A stretch of DNA of 64,000 nt, from contig NZ_JAMBOQ010000001.1 of assembly GCF_023715685.1 (NCBI RefSeq), positions 558,001 to 622,000 on the forward strand. Direction: 5' to 3'. The stretch comes from Priestia aryabhattai (GTDB lineage Bacteria > Bacillota > Bacilli > Bacillales > Bacillaceae_H). Below, one piece after another: positions 55,208-64,000 of this stretch. How positions within the stretch are numbered: position 1 is the first letter of the stretch; each line of letters begins with the position of its first letter. The notes under the pieces are model-generated. The model saw only the letters and a list, made by a program, of their open reading frames with translations. It was not told where the DNA came from and searched no databases. Both the position numbers and the translations under genes were made by a program.

Positions 55208-57262
55208 TCACTCTGGATATTCAACGTCTTTTTCTTCAATAACTTCCCCGTCTCGGACAATTTTATAAGACGCTTTTTCATTTTCATCGACTAAGACCTC
55301 GAACGATTCTTTTGTTGTTTCAGTAATCGTTAGTTCTTTAGCAGGAACCGACATATCGTTATCTGCATCTTCGATATAAATTTGTACTTTTTGCGGCTTT
55401 GGCTTTTCCTCTTCTGTTTCAGTGGCATCGCCTGTTTCCTTTGCGTCGCCTTGTTCCATGCTTGTTTCCGTGTCAGTTTTTTCTTTATACGGAATGGTAA
55501 CATCCACTGACACCGTTTGAGGAGCTTTTGGCTCTTTGCCCATTGAGACCGTAATGGTGAGCTTATCACCTTGCTCGATACTCTCATCCGCTGCAGGCTT
55601 TTGAGACATCACAAGACCTTTTTCAACAGTGTCGGAATACGCTGTTTTCACATCCACTTCAATATCTTCGTCTGATGCATAATCTTTTACGCTTTTTTCC
55701 GTCCAGCCCGAGAAATCCTTTAATGTAATCTTCGGCGGGCCCTTACTTACCCACAGCGTAACCGTTGTATCTTCCGGCACAACTTGTTCGGTTTCTTTAG
55801 GCGTCTGATCTGTAATATTGCCTTTTGGTTCTGTGCTTTCAACTTCGATGGATTGGATATCTTTATAATTCTGCTTTTCTAACAGGCTTTTTACTTCCGT
55901 AAAGCTTCTTCCAATGTACCGGTTAAATGCTTCTTTTTTCTTTCCCGTACTTCGATAAATAATGACGTTAGATCCTTCTTTGATAACATCTCCCGCTTCT
56001 GGCATCGTTTTAACCACGTCGCCTTCTTCCACCTCATTATCGGATATATCTTTAGGATTCTTCACTTTAAATCCTAAAGAAACTAAATCGGTTACTGCTG
56101 ATTCATAATCTTGATTATGTAAATCAGGAACCTTTACGTCTTTTGGCAGTAATAAAGCCGGAATAAATGTAACGGCGGCTACGCTAGCAGCTGCCAGCAG
56201 CAAAAAAATTAAAACAAGCGTTACAATCAGCTTGCTTTTGCCTTTTTTCTTTTTCTTCTTTTTTTTCTTCGGCTTTAATTCTTCTTCCTCTTGTTCTTCG
56301 CGCTCTAAGTGAGGTGGTTTTCTCACAGGTACGTGCGTTTCTTCGGTTTCAACAAAATCCTCCTTAATAACTGGAATGGCTTTTGTCACTTCTTCGTCAT
56401 CAGGCACCGTAAACCTTTGTTCATTATAACGATTTGGATGAACAGCAGACTGTAAATCCGCTTCGAGTTCTTCGACGGAACTGTATCGGTAAAATGGATC
56501 TTTAGTTGTTGCTTTTAATACAACATTCTCCACGCTTTGAGGGATAGATGGATTCCACCTTTTTGGAGAAGGTGTTTCTGTCTGTAAATGTTTTAATGCA
56601 ATTGACACAGCCGATTCCCCAGAAAAAGGGACTCGACCCGTTAGCAATTCAAATAGGACGATGCCAAGCGAATAAATATCAGAACGCTTATTCGCAAGCC
56701 CTCCCCTTGCCTGTTCAGGAGATAAATAATGAACAGAGCCCAAAACAGAATTGGTATGCGTAATGGTTGTAGAACTTAATGCTACGGCAATGCCGAAGTC
56801 AGTAACTTTAATGGTATCATCATGATCAATTAAAATATTTTGAGGCTTAATATCCCGGTGAATAATTCCGTACTGATGAGCATGGGCAATAGCTGATGTA
56901 ATCTGCGTCATAATATGTATGGCTTTATCAAGAGATAATGGTGATTCTTGCAGAATGTATTGCTTTAATGTCATACCCGGTACATATTCCATGATGATAT
57001 AGTAAATATCTTCTTCTTCTCCAACATCATAAATGCTGACAATATTAGGATGAGCAATACTCGTAGCAGATTGTGCTTCTCGATGGAAACGCTTTATAAA
57101 CGCATCGTCACTTGCAAAGTCTAAACGAAGCACTTTAATTGCCACATCACGATCTAAAATCATGTCGCGACCTAAATAGACGTTTGCCATTCCGCCTCCA
57201 CCAATTACTTGCAATACCTTATAACGGTCGTTTAGCCGTCTACCTATTAGCAACACTCTCAC
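55208..57262 (-). CDS. prkC: Ser/Thr protein kinase PrkC with PASTA repeats
   Basis: PrkC is a membrane eukaryotic-like kinase that senses muropeptides and triggers germination and envelope responses. The product (684 aa) has a kinase domain (about residues 12-270) with IGGGGMANVY, IIHRDIKPQNIL and VTDFGIA, a lysine-rich stretch, one membrane helix (about 340-362), three PASTA repeats (about 370-570) and a charged C-terminal domain. The GTG at 57262 overlaps the prpC stop; a TTG four codons on is possible. The PASTA set matches B. subtilis in number. Confidence 0.95.
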   Translation of the reverse strand: MRVLLIGRRLNDRYKVLQVIGGGGMANVYLGRDMILDRDVAIKVLRLDFASDDAFIKRFHREAQSATSIAHPNIVSIYDVGEEEDIYYIIMEYVPGMTLKQYILQESPLSLDKAIHIMTQITSAIAHAHQYGIIHRDIKPQNILIDHDDTIKVTDFGIAVALSSTTITHTNSVLGSVHYLSPEQARGGLANKRSDIYSLGIVLFELLTGRVPFSGESAVSIALKHLQTETPSPKRWNPSIPQSVENVVLKATTKDPFYRYSSVEELEADLQSAVHPNRYNEQRFTVPDDEEVTKAIPVIKEDFVETEETHVPVRKPPHLEREEQEEEELKPKKKKKKKKKGKSKLIVTLVLIFLLLAAASVAAVTFIPALLLPKDVKVPDLHNQDYESAVTDLVSLGFKVKNPKDISDNEVEEGDVVKTMPEAGDVIKEGSNVIIYRSTGKKKEAFNRYIGRSFTEVKSLLEKQNYKDIQSIEVESTEPKGNITDQTPKETEQVVPEDTTVTLWVSKGPPKITLKDFSGWTEKSVKDYASDEDIEVDVKTAYSDTVEKGLVMSQKPAADESIEQGDKLTITVSMGKEPKAPQTVSVDVTIPYKEKTDTETSMEQGDAKETGDATETEEEKPKPQKVQIYIEDADNDMSVPAKELTITETTKESFEVLVDENEKASYKIVRDGEVIEEKDVEYPE

Positions 57263-58002
57263 CCACTTTCAGATGTAAAGTCCACAATTGCAAGTGTAAT
57301 ATTGTCTTCTCCACCAAGCTCATTTGCTAATTGAATCAGGCTCGTACCCTTTTCGTGAAGTGATGAACTTGTTGATAACGTTTCGTTCAGCTTCTGTTCC
57401 GTTACCTTATTTGTCAGTCCATCTGAACATAATAATAATCGATCTTCTTTTTCCACTTCAATTGTTTTTACATCTAAACTAACATTTTCTTCGGTACCTA
57501 GTGCTCGCAATAAGATATTTTTTCGTGGATGATGCTCAGCATCTTCTTTTGTAATTTGACCGTTTTTTACGAGTTCATTTACAAGAGAATGGTCTTCTGT
57601 CACTTGTTGAAATCCATATTCATTTGAAATATAGCATCTGCTGTCTCCTATATTACCAATCGCACAAAACGTATCGGCGCATAATGCAAGTACAACCGTC
57701 GTGCCCATGCCTTTACAATCTTCGTGCTCCTGAGCATACTGATAAATATCTTGATTAATTTGCGAAACATGCGTACGAATCCACTGCGTCGCCTCATCAG
57801 GAGACCTTACTTTGTCCGCTTCTTCCCACGCTATTTGCAATTTTTGAACCGCCATCTCACTGGCGACGTCGCCAGCTCGATGACCTCCCATACCATCAGC
57901 CACAATTGCAAGCAGCTGATTATGTTGGTTCAAAAATACCCCTCCGTTATCTTCATTGTGTTGTCTAACTCTCCCACGGTCTGTCATGAAGACAGTTGCC
58001 AT
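57259..58002 (-). CDS. prpC: PP2C-type protein phosphatase PrpC
   Basis: PrpC dephosphorylates PrkC and its targets. From ATG 58002 (CGAGGTGAT upstream) the product is 247 aa, with the metal-binding PP2C motifs RGRVRQHNEDN, VADGMGGHRAGDVAS, GDSRCY and GGEDNITLA. It begins 4 nt after rlmN and its stop overlaps the prkC start, forming the usual phosphatase-kinase pair. Confidence 0.96.
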   Translation of the reverse strand: MATVFMTDRGRVRQHNEDNGGVFLNQHNQLLAIVADGMGGHRAGDVASEMAVQKLQIAWEEADKVRSPDEATQWIRTHVSQINQDIYQYAQEHEDCKGMGTTVVLALCADTFCAIGNIGDSRCYISNEYGFQQVTEDHSLVNELVKNGQITKEDAEHHPRKNILLRALGTEENVSLDVKTIEVEKEDRLLLCSDGLTNKVTEQKLNETLSTSSSLHEKGTSLIQLANELGGEDNITLAIVDFTSESG

Positions 58003-58006
58003 ACAA

Positions 58007-59098
58007 TCACCTCGTCTCTTCTTTACGCTCCTTCGCACGTAATTGGCCACAAGCTGCATCGATATCATGACCTTGCTCACGTCGAATAGTCACATTAACG
58101 CCACGCTTTTTAAGCGTACGTTCAAATGCAAAAATCTGCTCACGTGGTGTACGAACATAATCACGCTCAGGCACATAGTTTACCGGAATCAAGTTCACGT
58201 GACATTTAACGTCTTTAATCAAATCCGCTAATTCCTCGGCATGCTCTACTTGATCGTTTACTCCTCCGAATAGACCATACTCAAAGCTAATACGTCTTCC
58301 CGTTTTATCCGTATAATATTTAATGGCTTCCATCAAATCAGGAAGTTTATACGCACGGTTAATCGGCATTAAGCGTGAGCGAATGTCATTGTTTGGAGCG
58401 TGAAGTGAAATCGCGAAATTGATTTGCATTTTTTCATCAGCAAACTTATAGATTTTCGGAATGATTCCACTTGTTGATACCGTGATATGACGTGCACCAA
58501 TATTTAATCCATGATCACTGTTAATTGTTTTTAAGAAGCGCATCATTTCATCATAGTTATCAAACGGCTCCCCAATACCCATAATTACGACAGAGCTCAC
58601 GCGTTCTCCTTGTTCATCTAACGCTTTTTGTACTTTTACTACTTGTGCTACGATTTCTCCAGCTTCTAAGTTACGCTTTAAACCTCCAAGAGTAGACGCA
58701 CAGAACGTACAGCCGATGCGACATCCAACTTGAGTCGTTACGCAGACAGAATTTCCGTATTCATGACGCATAAGCACTGTTTCAATCGTATAACCATCAT
58801 GAAGTTCGAATAAAAACTTCATCGTGCCGTCTCCAGACGTTTGCTGAACGACTGTTTTTAATGTCGTTAATGCAAATTTGTCTTTTAATTGTTCACGTAA
58901 CCCTTTAGATAAGTTTGACATATCGTCAAAGTCCGTTACGCGTTTAACATATAACCAGTCAAAAATTTGTTTAGCGCGGAACTTCTTATCTCCATGTTCC
59001 ACTAACCAATTTTCTAGGTCTTGCATTTCTAATGAATAAATAGATGGTTTTTGCGGTTTTTCTTCTGCTTTTGCTTTTCTTTTAGCTACTTCTTCCAT
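58007..59098 (-). CDS. rlmN: Dual-specificity RNA methyltransferase RlmN
   Basis: RlmN is a radical-SAM enzyme that methylates C2 of A2503 in 23S rRNA and A37 in some tRNAs. From ATG 59098 (GAAGGTG upstream) the product is 363 aa, with the cluster motif [20 protein letters not shown], and the C-terminal cysteine in DIDAACGQL. It follows rsmB by 2 nt. Confidence 0.96.
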   Translation of the reverse strand: MEEVAKRKAKAEEKPQKPSIYSLEMQDLENWLVEHGDKKFRAKQIFDWLYVKRVTDFDDMSNLSKGLREQLKDKFALTTLKTVVQQTSGDGTMKFLFELHDGYTIETVLMRHEYGNSVCVTTQVGCRIGCTFCASTLGGLKRNLEAGEIVAQVVKVQKALDEQGERVSSVVIMGIGEPFDNYDEMMRFLKTINSDHGLNIGARHITVSTSGIIPKIYKFADEKMQINFAISLHAPNNDIRSRLMPINRAYKLPDLMEAIKYYTDKTGRRISFEYGLFGGVNDQVEHAEELADLIKDVKCHVNLIPVNYVPERDYVRTPREQIFAFERTLKKRGVNVTIRREQGHDIDAACGQLRAKERKEETR

Positions 59099-59100
59099 TT

Positions 59101-60441
59101 TTACACCTTCTTCTGTAAACATGCAATATAAAATCCATCGCTTTGTGCATCTGGCAGCAATTGAATTTCACCATGTTTTACGTTTTGTTTAAGCTTTTGC
59201 GGCATGCGTGTAGCAAGCGTTTCGTCTTTTTGAAAATCAGCATGATCTGCTAAAAATGCTGCTACAACATCACCATTTTCGTCTCGGTCAATTGTACATG
59301 TACTATATACAAGGGTCCCACCTTTTTTTAATAAAGGCGCAACCGCATTTAAGATATCTTGTTGAATACGCGCCAGCTGTTTTACATCTTGCTCAGTTTT
59401 TGTATATTTCAAATCAGGTTTACGTCTCATTACACCAAAACCTGAGCACGGGGCATCTACTAAAATGCGGTCAAACATTTCTTTATCAAATTGTTCGCCC
59501 GCTTTGCGGCTGTCTTGAACCGTCGGCTCAATATTGGTAAGATGCAGACGCTCTGCCTGCTGGGCAATCAGCTTTACTTTATGATCATGAATGTCCAAGG
59601 AAATAACTTTACCACTGTTTTTAAGCTGCTCTGCAATATGAGTTGATTTTCCTCCAGGTGCAGCACAGCTATCTAAAATCAGCTCTTCTGCCTCTGCACC
59701 TAGCGCATGAGCCACTAACATAGAGCTTTCATCTTGAACGGTAAACATTCCTTCACGAAATGCTTGTGTATGAGCTGCATTTCCTTTTTGAACTTCTAAC
59801 GCTTCTTCTACAAAATGGCCTGGTTCTACAACAATACCTTCTTTTTCAAGCGCTTCTTTTACTTCATTTTGCGTAAAGCGTGCACTGTTTACTCGGATTG
59901 TTTGTTTAGGGGCCATTAAATTAGCTAAACAGATTCGGCGTGTTTTGTCCAATCCATATTGTTCCACCCAGCGTTTTACAAGCCATAATGGATGACTCGT
60001 TTCAATCGCCAAGCGCTCCACAGGATTTTGTATTTCTTCTAAAGAAGGCGTGCCGCTGCGCTGAATGTTTCGTAAAACGCCGTTTACCATTGAGGCAATT
60101 CCTTTATGACCACGTTTTTTGGCAATTTCTACTGCTTCATGAAGGATTGCCCGGTCAGGTACTCGGTCTAAATACACCATTTGATAAAGAGATAAGCGAA
60201 GCAGCACTCGCACCCAAGGCTGAAGCTTTTTGGGATTTTTTAAGAAAGGCGCTAACCCGTAATCTAACGTATCACGTCTTTGAATCGTTCCATATACAAT
60301 TTCCGTTAACAGCCCTGCATCTTTTCCTTGAATACCACGTTTTTGTATACTGTTATTTAACAATAGATTGCTGAATGCTTGATTTTTTTCAATAGCTAGT
60401 AGAATATCTAAAGCTATGTCTCGAACGTTGTACTTACTCAT
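59101..60441 (-). CDS. rsmB: 16S rRNA (cytosine-967-C5) methyltransferase RsmB
   Basis: RsmB methylates C967 of 16S rRNA. From ATG 60441 (AGGGG six bases upstream; another ATG lies two codons earlier) the product is 446 aa, with an N-terminal NusB-like domain, SAM motif [17 protein letters not shown], the cysteine of [16 protein letters not shown], and the second catalytic cysteine in [11 protein letters not shown]. It overlaps the fmt stop by 8 nt. Confidence 0.96.
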   Translation of the reverse strand: MSKYNVRDIALDILLAIEKNQAFSNLLLNNSIQKRGIQGKDAGLLTEIVYGTIQRRDTLDYGLAPFLKNPKKLQPWVRVLLRLSLYQMVYLDRVPDRAILHEAVEIAKKRGHKGIASMVNGVLRNIQRSGTPSLEEIQNPVERLAIETSHPLWLVKRWVEQYGLDKTRRICLANLMAPKQTIRVNSARFTQNEVKEALEKEGIVVEPGHFVEEALEVQKGNAAHTQAFREGMFTVQDESSMLVAHALGAEAEELILDSCAAPGGKSTHIAEQLKNSGKVISLDIHDHKVKLIAQQAERLHLTNIEPTVQDSRKAGEQFDKEMFDRILVDAPCSGFGVMRRKPDLKYTKTEQDVKQLARIQQDILNAVAPLLKKGGTLVYSTCTIDRDENGDVVAAFLADHADFQKDETLATRMPQKLKQNVKHGEIQLLPDAQSDGFYIACLQKKV

Positions 60442-61372
60442 TGACATCCCCTAATACCGTTCCGACTTCAACAGATGTACCTCGTAAATACTGCGCTGCA
60501 TCCATACGTTTTTTTCCAGCTGGCTGAAGTTCTGTCACTTTAATAGCTGTTTTATTTCCCGTTGCCACTACAAATCCATCTGCTTCGAGTGATAAAACGG
60601 TACCTGGTTTGCCTGATGCGGATACTTTCTCTCCCCACCAAATTTTCATAACCTGACCTTCTGCTATTGTATAAGCAACGGGCCAAGGATGAAGTCCGCG
60701 GATATGGTTATAAATTTCTTCTCCTGTACGGGCCCAATCAATTTTCTCCTGTTCACGCTTAATGTTAGAAGCAAATGTTGCTTCGTCATCGTTTTGTTTA
60801 ACCGGCGTAATTTCACCTTTTACAAGAGAAGGAATGGTTTCTGAAAGCAATTTTGCACCAGCAGCACTGAGTTTATCATGAAGTGTGCCAACGTGATCAC
60901 GTTCTTCAACCGGAACTTCTACCTGCGTTAAGATATCACCTGCGTCTAATTTTTCTACCATATACATAATTGTAACACCAGTTTTCGGCTTACCTTGTAG
61001 AATTGAATAATGAATTGGCGCGCCTCCGCGCAGTTCAGGTAACAAAGAAGCATGCACGTTAATACAGCCGTATTTAGGCGCTTCTAAAATAGGAGTTGGT
61101 AAAATTTGACCAAAAGCCGCTGTTACAATTAGGTCAGGCTCATACGCTAACACTTGCTTATATTCTTCTTCTAAACGAATCTTTTCTGGTTGCAGTACAG
61201 GTATTTCATGCTTTAACGCCTCAACTTTTACAGGAGGAGGTGTTAATACGCGCTTGCGTCCTTTTGGTCGGTCCGGCTGTGTAACCACTGCGACCACTTC
61301 ATATCCATCTTTAAGTAATGTTTGTAAAACCGGCACTGAAAAATCCGGCGTTCCCATAAATACGACTTTCAT
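60434..61372 (-). CDS. fmt: Methionyl-tRNA formyltransferase
   Basis: Fmt formylates initiator Met-tRNA. The product (312 aa) has [12 protein letters not shown] at the N-terminus, the active-site [25 protein letters not shown] block (about residues 105-125), and a C-terminal OB domain. It lies 10 nt after def, pairing formylation with deformylation. Confidence 0.97.
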   Translation of the reverse strand: MKVVFMGTPDFSVPVLQTLLKDGYEVVAVVTQPDRPKGRKRVLTPPPVKVEALKHEIPVLQPEKIRLEEEYKQVLAYEPDLIVTAAFGQILPTPILEAPKYGCINVHASLLPELRGGAPIHYSILQGKPKTGVTIMYMVEKLDAGDILTQVEVPVEERDHVGTLHDKLSAAGAKLLSETIPSLVKGEITPVKQNDDEATFASNIKREQEKIDWARTGEEIYNHIRGLHPWPVAYTIAEGQVMKIWWGEKVSASGKPGTVLSLEADGFVVATGNKTAIKVTELQPAGKKRMDAAQYLRGTSVEVGTVLGDVNE

Positions 61373-61382
61373 CGTGTAAAAC

Positions 61383-61856
61383 CTACCCTTCTAGTTCATC
61401 CTCTTCGTAATACTTTGTTACCTTTTCCGTGAACAATACACCGTGTAAATGATCAATTTCATGTTGAATTGCTCGTGCTAAAAACCCTTTTGCTTCTATA
61501 AAATAAGGTTTTCCTTTACGATTTTGCGAACGTACTTTCACATAATCAGCTCGAGCTACGTCACCAAAAAGGCCCGGAAAACTTAGGCAGCCTTCTGGAC
61601 CGATTTGTTCGCCTCGTTGCTCAATAATTACCGGATTAATTAACTCAATTTTACCGTGTCGGTCGCCCACGTCTACCACTGCTACTTGCTGCAGAACTCC
61701 TACTTGAGGAGCAGCTAGACCCACACCGTCTGCTTCGAGCATTAAATCATACATGCCGTTTAGTAATTTCGCTAATTTATTATCAAAGTTTTTAACGATT
61801 TCACACTCTTGTTCAAGTACTTCATTAGGATGGTAAACAAGCTTAAGCTTAGCCAT
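61383..61856 (-). CDS. def: Peptide deformylase
   Basis: Def removes the formyl group from new proteins. From ATG 61856 (AAAGGAGGTG upstream) the product is 157 aa, with the three motifs [18 protein letters not shown] and [11 protein letters not shown] that hold the metal and catalytic glutamate. The frame is open to 61892 without family sequence. Confidence 0.97.
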   Translation of the reverse strand: MAKLKLVYHPNEVLEQECEIVKNFDNKLAKLLNGMYDLMLEADGVGLAAPQVGVLQQVAVVDVGDRHGKIELINPVIIEQRGEQIGPEGCLSFPGLFGDVARADYVKVRSQNRKGKPYFIEAKGFLARAIQHEIDHLHGVLFTEKVTKYYEEDELEG

Positions 61857-61926
61857 ATAGGCACCTCCTTTATTCTTTCTATTTATATCCAAAAAGCTTC
61901 TTCTTTAACGCCATCAAGACGACTAG

Positions 61927-64000
61927 TTACATCATCGAATATGGATTCAAATCAATTGTAATTGTTAAATTCTCCTTCTGCATTTCCGCTTGATAACGTT
62001 CTAATATATATTTCAACAGCGGAATCAGGCTTGGTTCCAGCTTGTATTTTAACATGCATTGATAGCGATATCTATCTTTTATCTTAGCAATCGGAGATGC
62101 AACAGGTCCTAAGATCGTTGTTTGCGGAGAAAGTTTCTGACGCAGATACTGCGAAATTTTGTCTGTAACAGACACCACTTTCGCAATATTTTCATGAGAT
62201 ACCGTTACGAGCGCCAAGTAAAAGAAAGGCGGATATTTATGCATTTTACGAATTTCCATCTCCTGCTTATAAAACGCATCGTAATCATGCTGGCTCGCAA
62301 GTTGAATGCTGTAGTGTTCAGGCGTGTACGTTTGAATCACTACTTCTCCTGGAAGTTTGTGGCGCCCTGCTCTTCCGCTTACTTGGGTTAAAAGCTGAAA
62401 CGTTTTTTCAGATGCACGAAAATCAGGTAAATTCAGCATCGTATCTGCTGTTAAAACTCCTACAAGCGTGACGTTTGGAAAGTCCAGTCCTTTAGCAATC
62501 ATCTGCGTCCCTAGTAAAATTTGCGCTTCTCCACTTGCAAACTTGTTCAGGAGCTTTTCATGCGCGCCTTTCCGGCTTGTGGTATCAACATCCATTCGAA
62601 CTACCCTAGCTTCAGGCAGCACTTTTGTTAATTCTTCTTCCACCTTTTGTGTACCGGACCCGAAAAAGCGGATATGTTCGCTGTGGCATTCTGGGCACTC
62701 AGTGTGAACATATTCTTCGTGTCCGCAGTAATGGCATTTTAATTTATTTTGATAGCGGTGATACGTCAGTGAAATTTCACAATGCTCACATGTCGGAACG
62801 TAACCGCAGTCCCTGCACATGACAAAAGAAGAATGACCTCTTTTATTTAAAAATAAAACAATTTGCTCTCCTTTTTCCAAACGGTCTTTCATCTTTTCAA
62901 ACAGCATAGTTGAAAACATAGAGCGATTGCCGCTGCGAAGCTCTTCTCTCATATCAACGATATCCACCGACGGCATTGATGACTTATTCATTCTTTGCTT
63001 TAACGTCAGTAGCTTATACACACCTTTTTGTGCTCTTGCAAATGATTCAAGCGTTGGCGTTGCACTTCCTAAAATGACTGGACACTGATGATGCTGCCCC
63101 CGATAAATGGCTACATCTCTTGCATGATAACGGGGGTTTTCTTCTTGTTTATAACTGGTTTCATGTTCTTCATCAATAATAAGAAGGCCCAGGTTTTCAA
63201 ATGGAGCAAATACAGCAGAACGGGCGCCTACCACAACGGATACTTCTTTTCGCTGAATTTTTCGCCATTCATCGTATTTTTCTCCAGTAGACAAGCCGCT
63301 ATGGAGCACAGCAACCTTCGAGCCGAACCGCTCTTTAAAACGCTTGACCATCTGAGGCGTAAGTGAAATCTCTGGAACAAGCATAATCGCTTCTTTCCCT
63401 TTTTTTAGCACTTGATCAATTGATTGGAGATACACTTCAGTTTTTCCGCTGCCGGTTACTCCGTACATTAAAAACACATCGTGAAGGTTTTCTTCGATGT
63501 CATGCAGAATCGGTGCGATTGCCCCAGCTTGTTCATCCGTCAATTGAAATGGCTTTGACGGTGTAAAGTATCGATCTTGATAAGGATCACGGTATATTTC
63601 AATTTCCGTTTCCGCTAATAGTCCTTTGTTAATCAGCGCCTTTATAGGAGCGGAGGTAATCTGCAAATCTTCCGCTATTTCTTTTATTGCCACTTCTTCA
63701 TTTCTATCCAGCATAAAAGACAGCACTTGTTTTTGTTTTTCTGCCTGCTTATTTAACTCGCTTATAAATTGCTGAATTGTTTCAAGGCTTTGATTGAGTT
63801 TTACGCCTTTTGCCGTTTTTTTGTTTCCTTTGTTTTTCACGACGTAGACGACTTCAATTAGACCTTTTTGAATATCACGGTGAAAAGCAGGCGTAGCGGC
63901 TGTTTTTTCTACTTCACTCCACTTCAGTGAGGATCTTGACTGAAAAAACGGCTTTACTTGCTCATGAAGCTGTTCGTATGTCTCTTTTGAAAGGAGTGAC
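61927..64000 (-). CDS. priA: Primosomal protein N' (PriA helicase), 5' end outside window
   Basis: PriA restarts stalled replication forks and loads the replicative helicase through DnaD/DnaB. The frame is open from the window edge (64000) to the stop at 61927, giving about 690 C-terminal residues. Visible are Walker A GVTGSGKTEVYLQ, DEEHETSYK, the zinc-binding cysteines CRDCGYVPTCEHC and CHYCGHEEY, and the helicase motif QVSGRAGRH. A GTG at 63840 is internal; the codons upstream continue family-like sequence, so the gene begins beyond the window. Confidence 0.96.
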   Translation of the reverse strand, partial: SLLSKETYEQLHEQVKPFFQSRSSLKWSEVEKTAATPAFHRDIQKGLIEVVYVVKNKGNKKTAKGVKLNQSLETIQQFISELNKQAEKQKQVLSFMLDRNEEVAIKEIAEDLQITSAPIKALINKGLLAETEIEIYRDPYQDRYFTPSKPFQLTDEQAGAIAPILHDIEENLHDVFLMYGVTGSGKTEVYLQSIDQVLKKGKEAIMLVPEISLTPQMVKRFKERFGSKVAVLHSGLSTGEKYDEWRKIQRKEVSVVVGARSAVFAPFENLGLLIIDEEHETSYKQEENPRYHARDVAIYRGQHHQCPVILGSATPTLESFARAQKGVYKLLTLKQRMNKSSMPSVDIVDMREELRSGNRSMFSTMLFEKMKDRLEKGEQIVLFLNKRGHSSFVMCRDCGYVPTCEHCEISLTYHRYQNKLKCHYCGHEEYVHTECPECHSEHIRFFGSGTQKVEEELTKVLPEARVVRMDVDTTSRKGAHEKLLNKFASGEAQILLGTQMIAKGLDFPNVTLVGVLTADTMLNLPDFRASEKTFQLLTQVSGRAGRHKLPGEVVIQTYTPEHYSIQLASQHDYDAFYKQEMEIRKMHKYPPFFYLALVTVSHENIAKVVSVTDKISQYLRQKLSPQTTILGPVASPIAKIKDRYRYQCMLKYKLEPSLIPLLKYILERYQAEMQKENLTITIDLNPYSMM

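Overview
The window is a stretch of the core chromosome of a low-GC, spore-forming, flagellated Gram-positive bacterium of the Bacillaceae. Gene order closely follows the Bacillus subtilis block that runs from priA through the smc/ffh/sucCD/codY genes to the fla/che operon. A type I signal peptidase gene between rplS and rbgA, a stand-alone EIIC-like membrane protein before sdaAB, and the overall protein character suggest Priestia (Bacillus) megaterium or a close relative. That identification is an inference from memory, not a database result. Every gene lies on the minus strand except rpmB, so the biology reads from right (64000) to left (1).

Right to left: (1) 64000-57259: priA (5' end outside the window), def, fmt, rsmB, rlmN and prpC, a tightly packed translation/replication-restart cluster. 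(2) 57262-52730: prkC, rsgA, rpe, thiN and the 26-codon spoVM, facing the lone plus-strand gene rpmB. (3) 52169-44997: the Asp23-family gene yloU, fakA, an EIIC-like membrane protein, the serine dehydratase genes sdaAB-sdaAA, and recG. (4) 44795-41145: the fatty-acid/phospholipid operon fapR-plsX-fabD-fabG-acpP, with a clear FapR box over its start. (5) 40964-33383: rnc-smc-ftsY, then a GC-rich repeat element and a terminator, then ylxM-ffh with its own promoter (chromosome organisation and SRP targeting). (6) 33246-27932: rpsP-khpA-ylqD-rimM-trmD-rplS-lepB-rbgA-rnhB (ribosome biogenesis, tRNA modification, signal peptidase). (7) 27562-17045: sucC-sucD, dprA, topA, trmFO, xerC, hslV, hslU and codY. 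(8) 16608-1: the fla/che operon, flgB-flgC-fliE-fliF-fliG-fliH-fliI-fliJ-ylxF-fliK-flgD-flgE-flbD-fliL-fliM-fliY-cheY-fliZ-fliP-fliQ-fliR-flhB, with flhB running off the left edge.

Most of the window is conserved housekeeping DNA, and I see no prophage, IS element, CRISPR array, tRNA or rRNA gene. The most notable departures are: a one-base frameshift in an A-run that breaks flhB; an exact 546-bp in-frame tandem duplication inside fliK that doubles its C-terminal hook-length domain; a 130-bp GC-rich palindromic repeat element between ftsY and ylxM; an EIIC-like protein without visible PTS partners next to the serine dehydratase genes, with tandem 9-bp repeats at its promoter; several hairpins without a U-tract between genes (cheY/fliZ, trmFO/xerC, rnc/smc); and an unassigned block of about 280 bp between rnhB and sucC. 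I did not find a convincing new multi-gene system.
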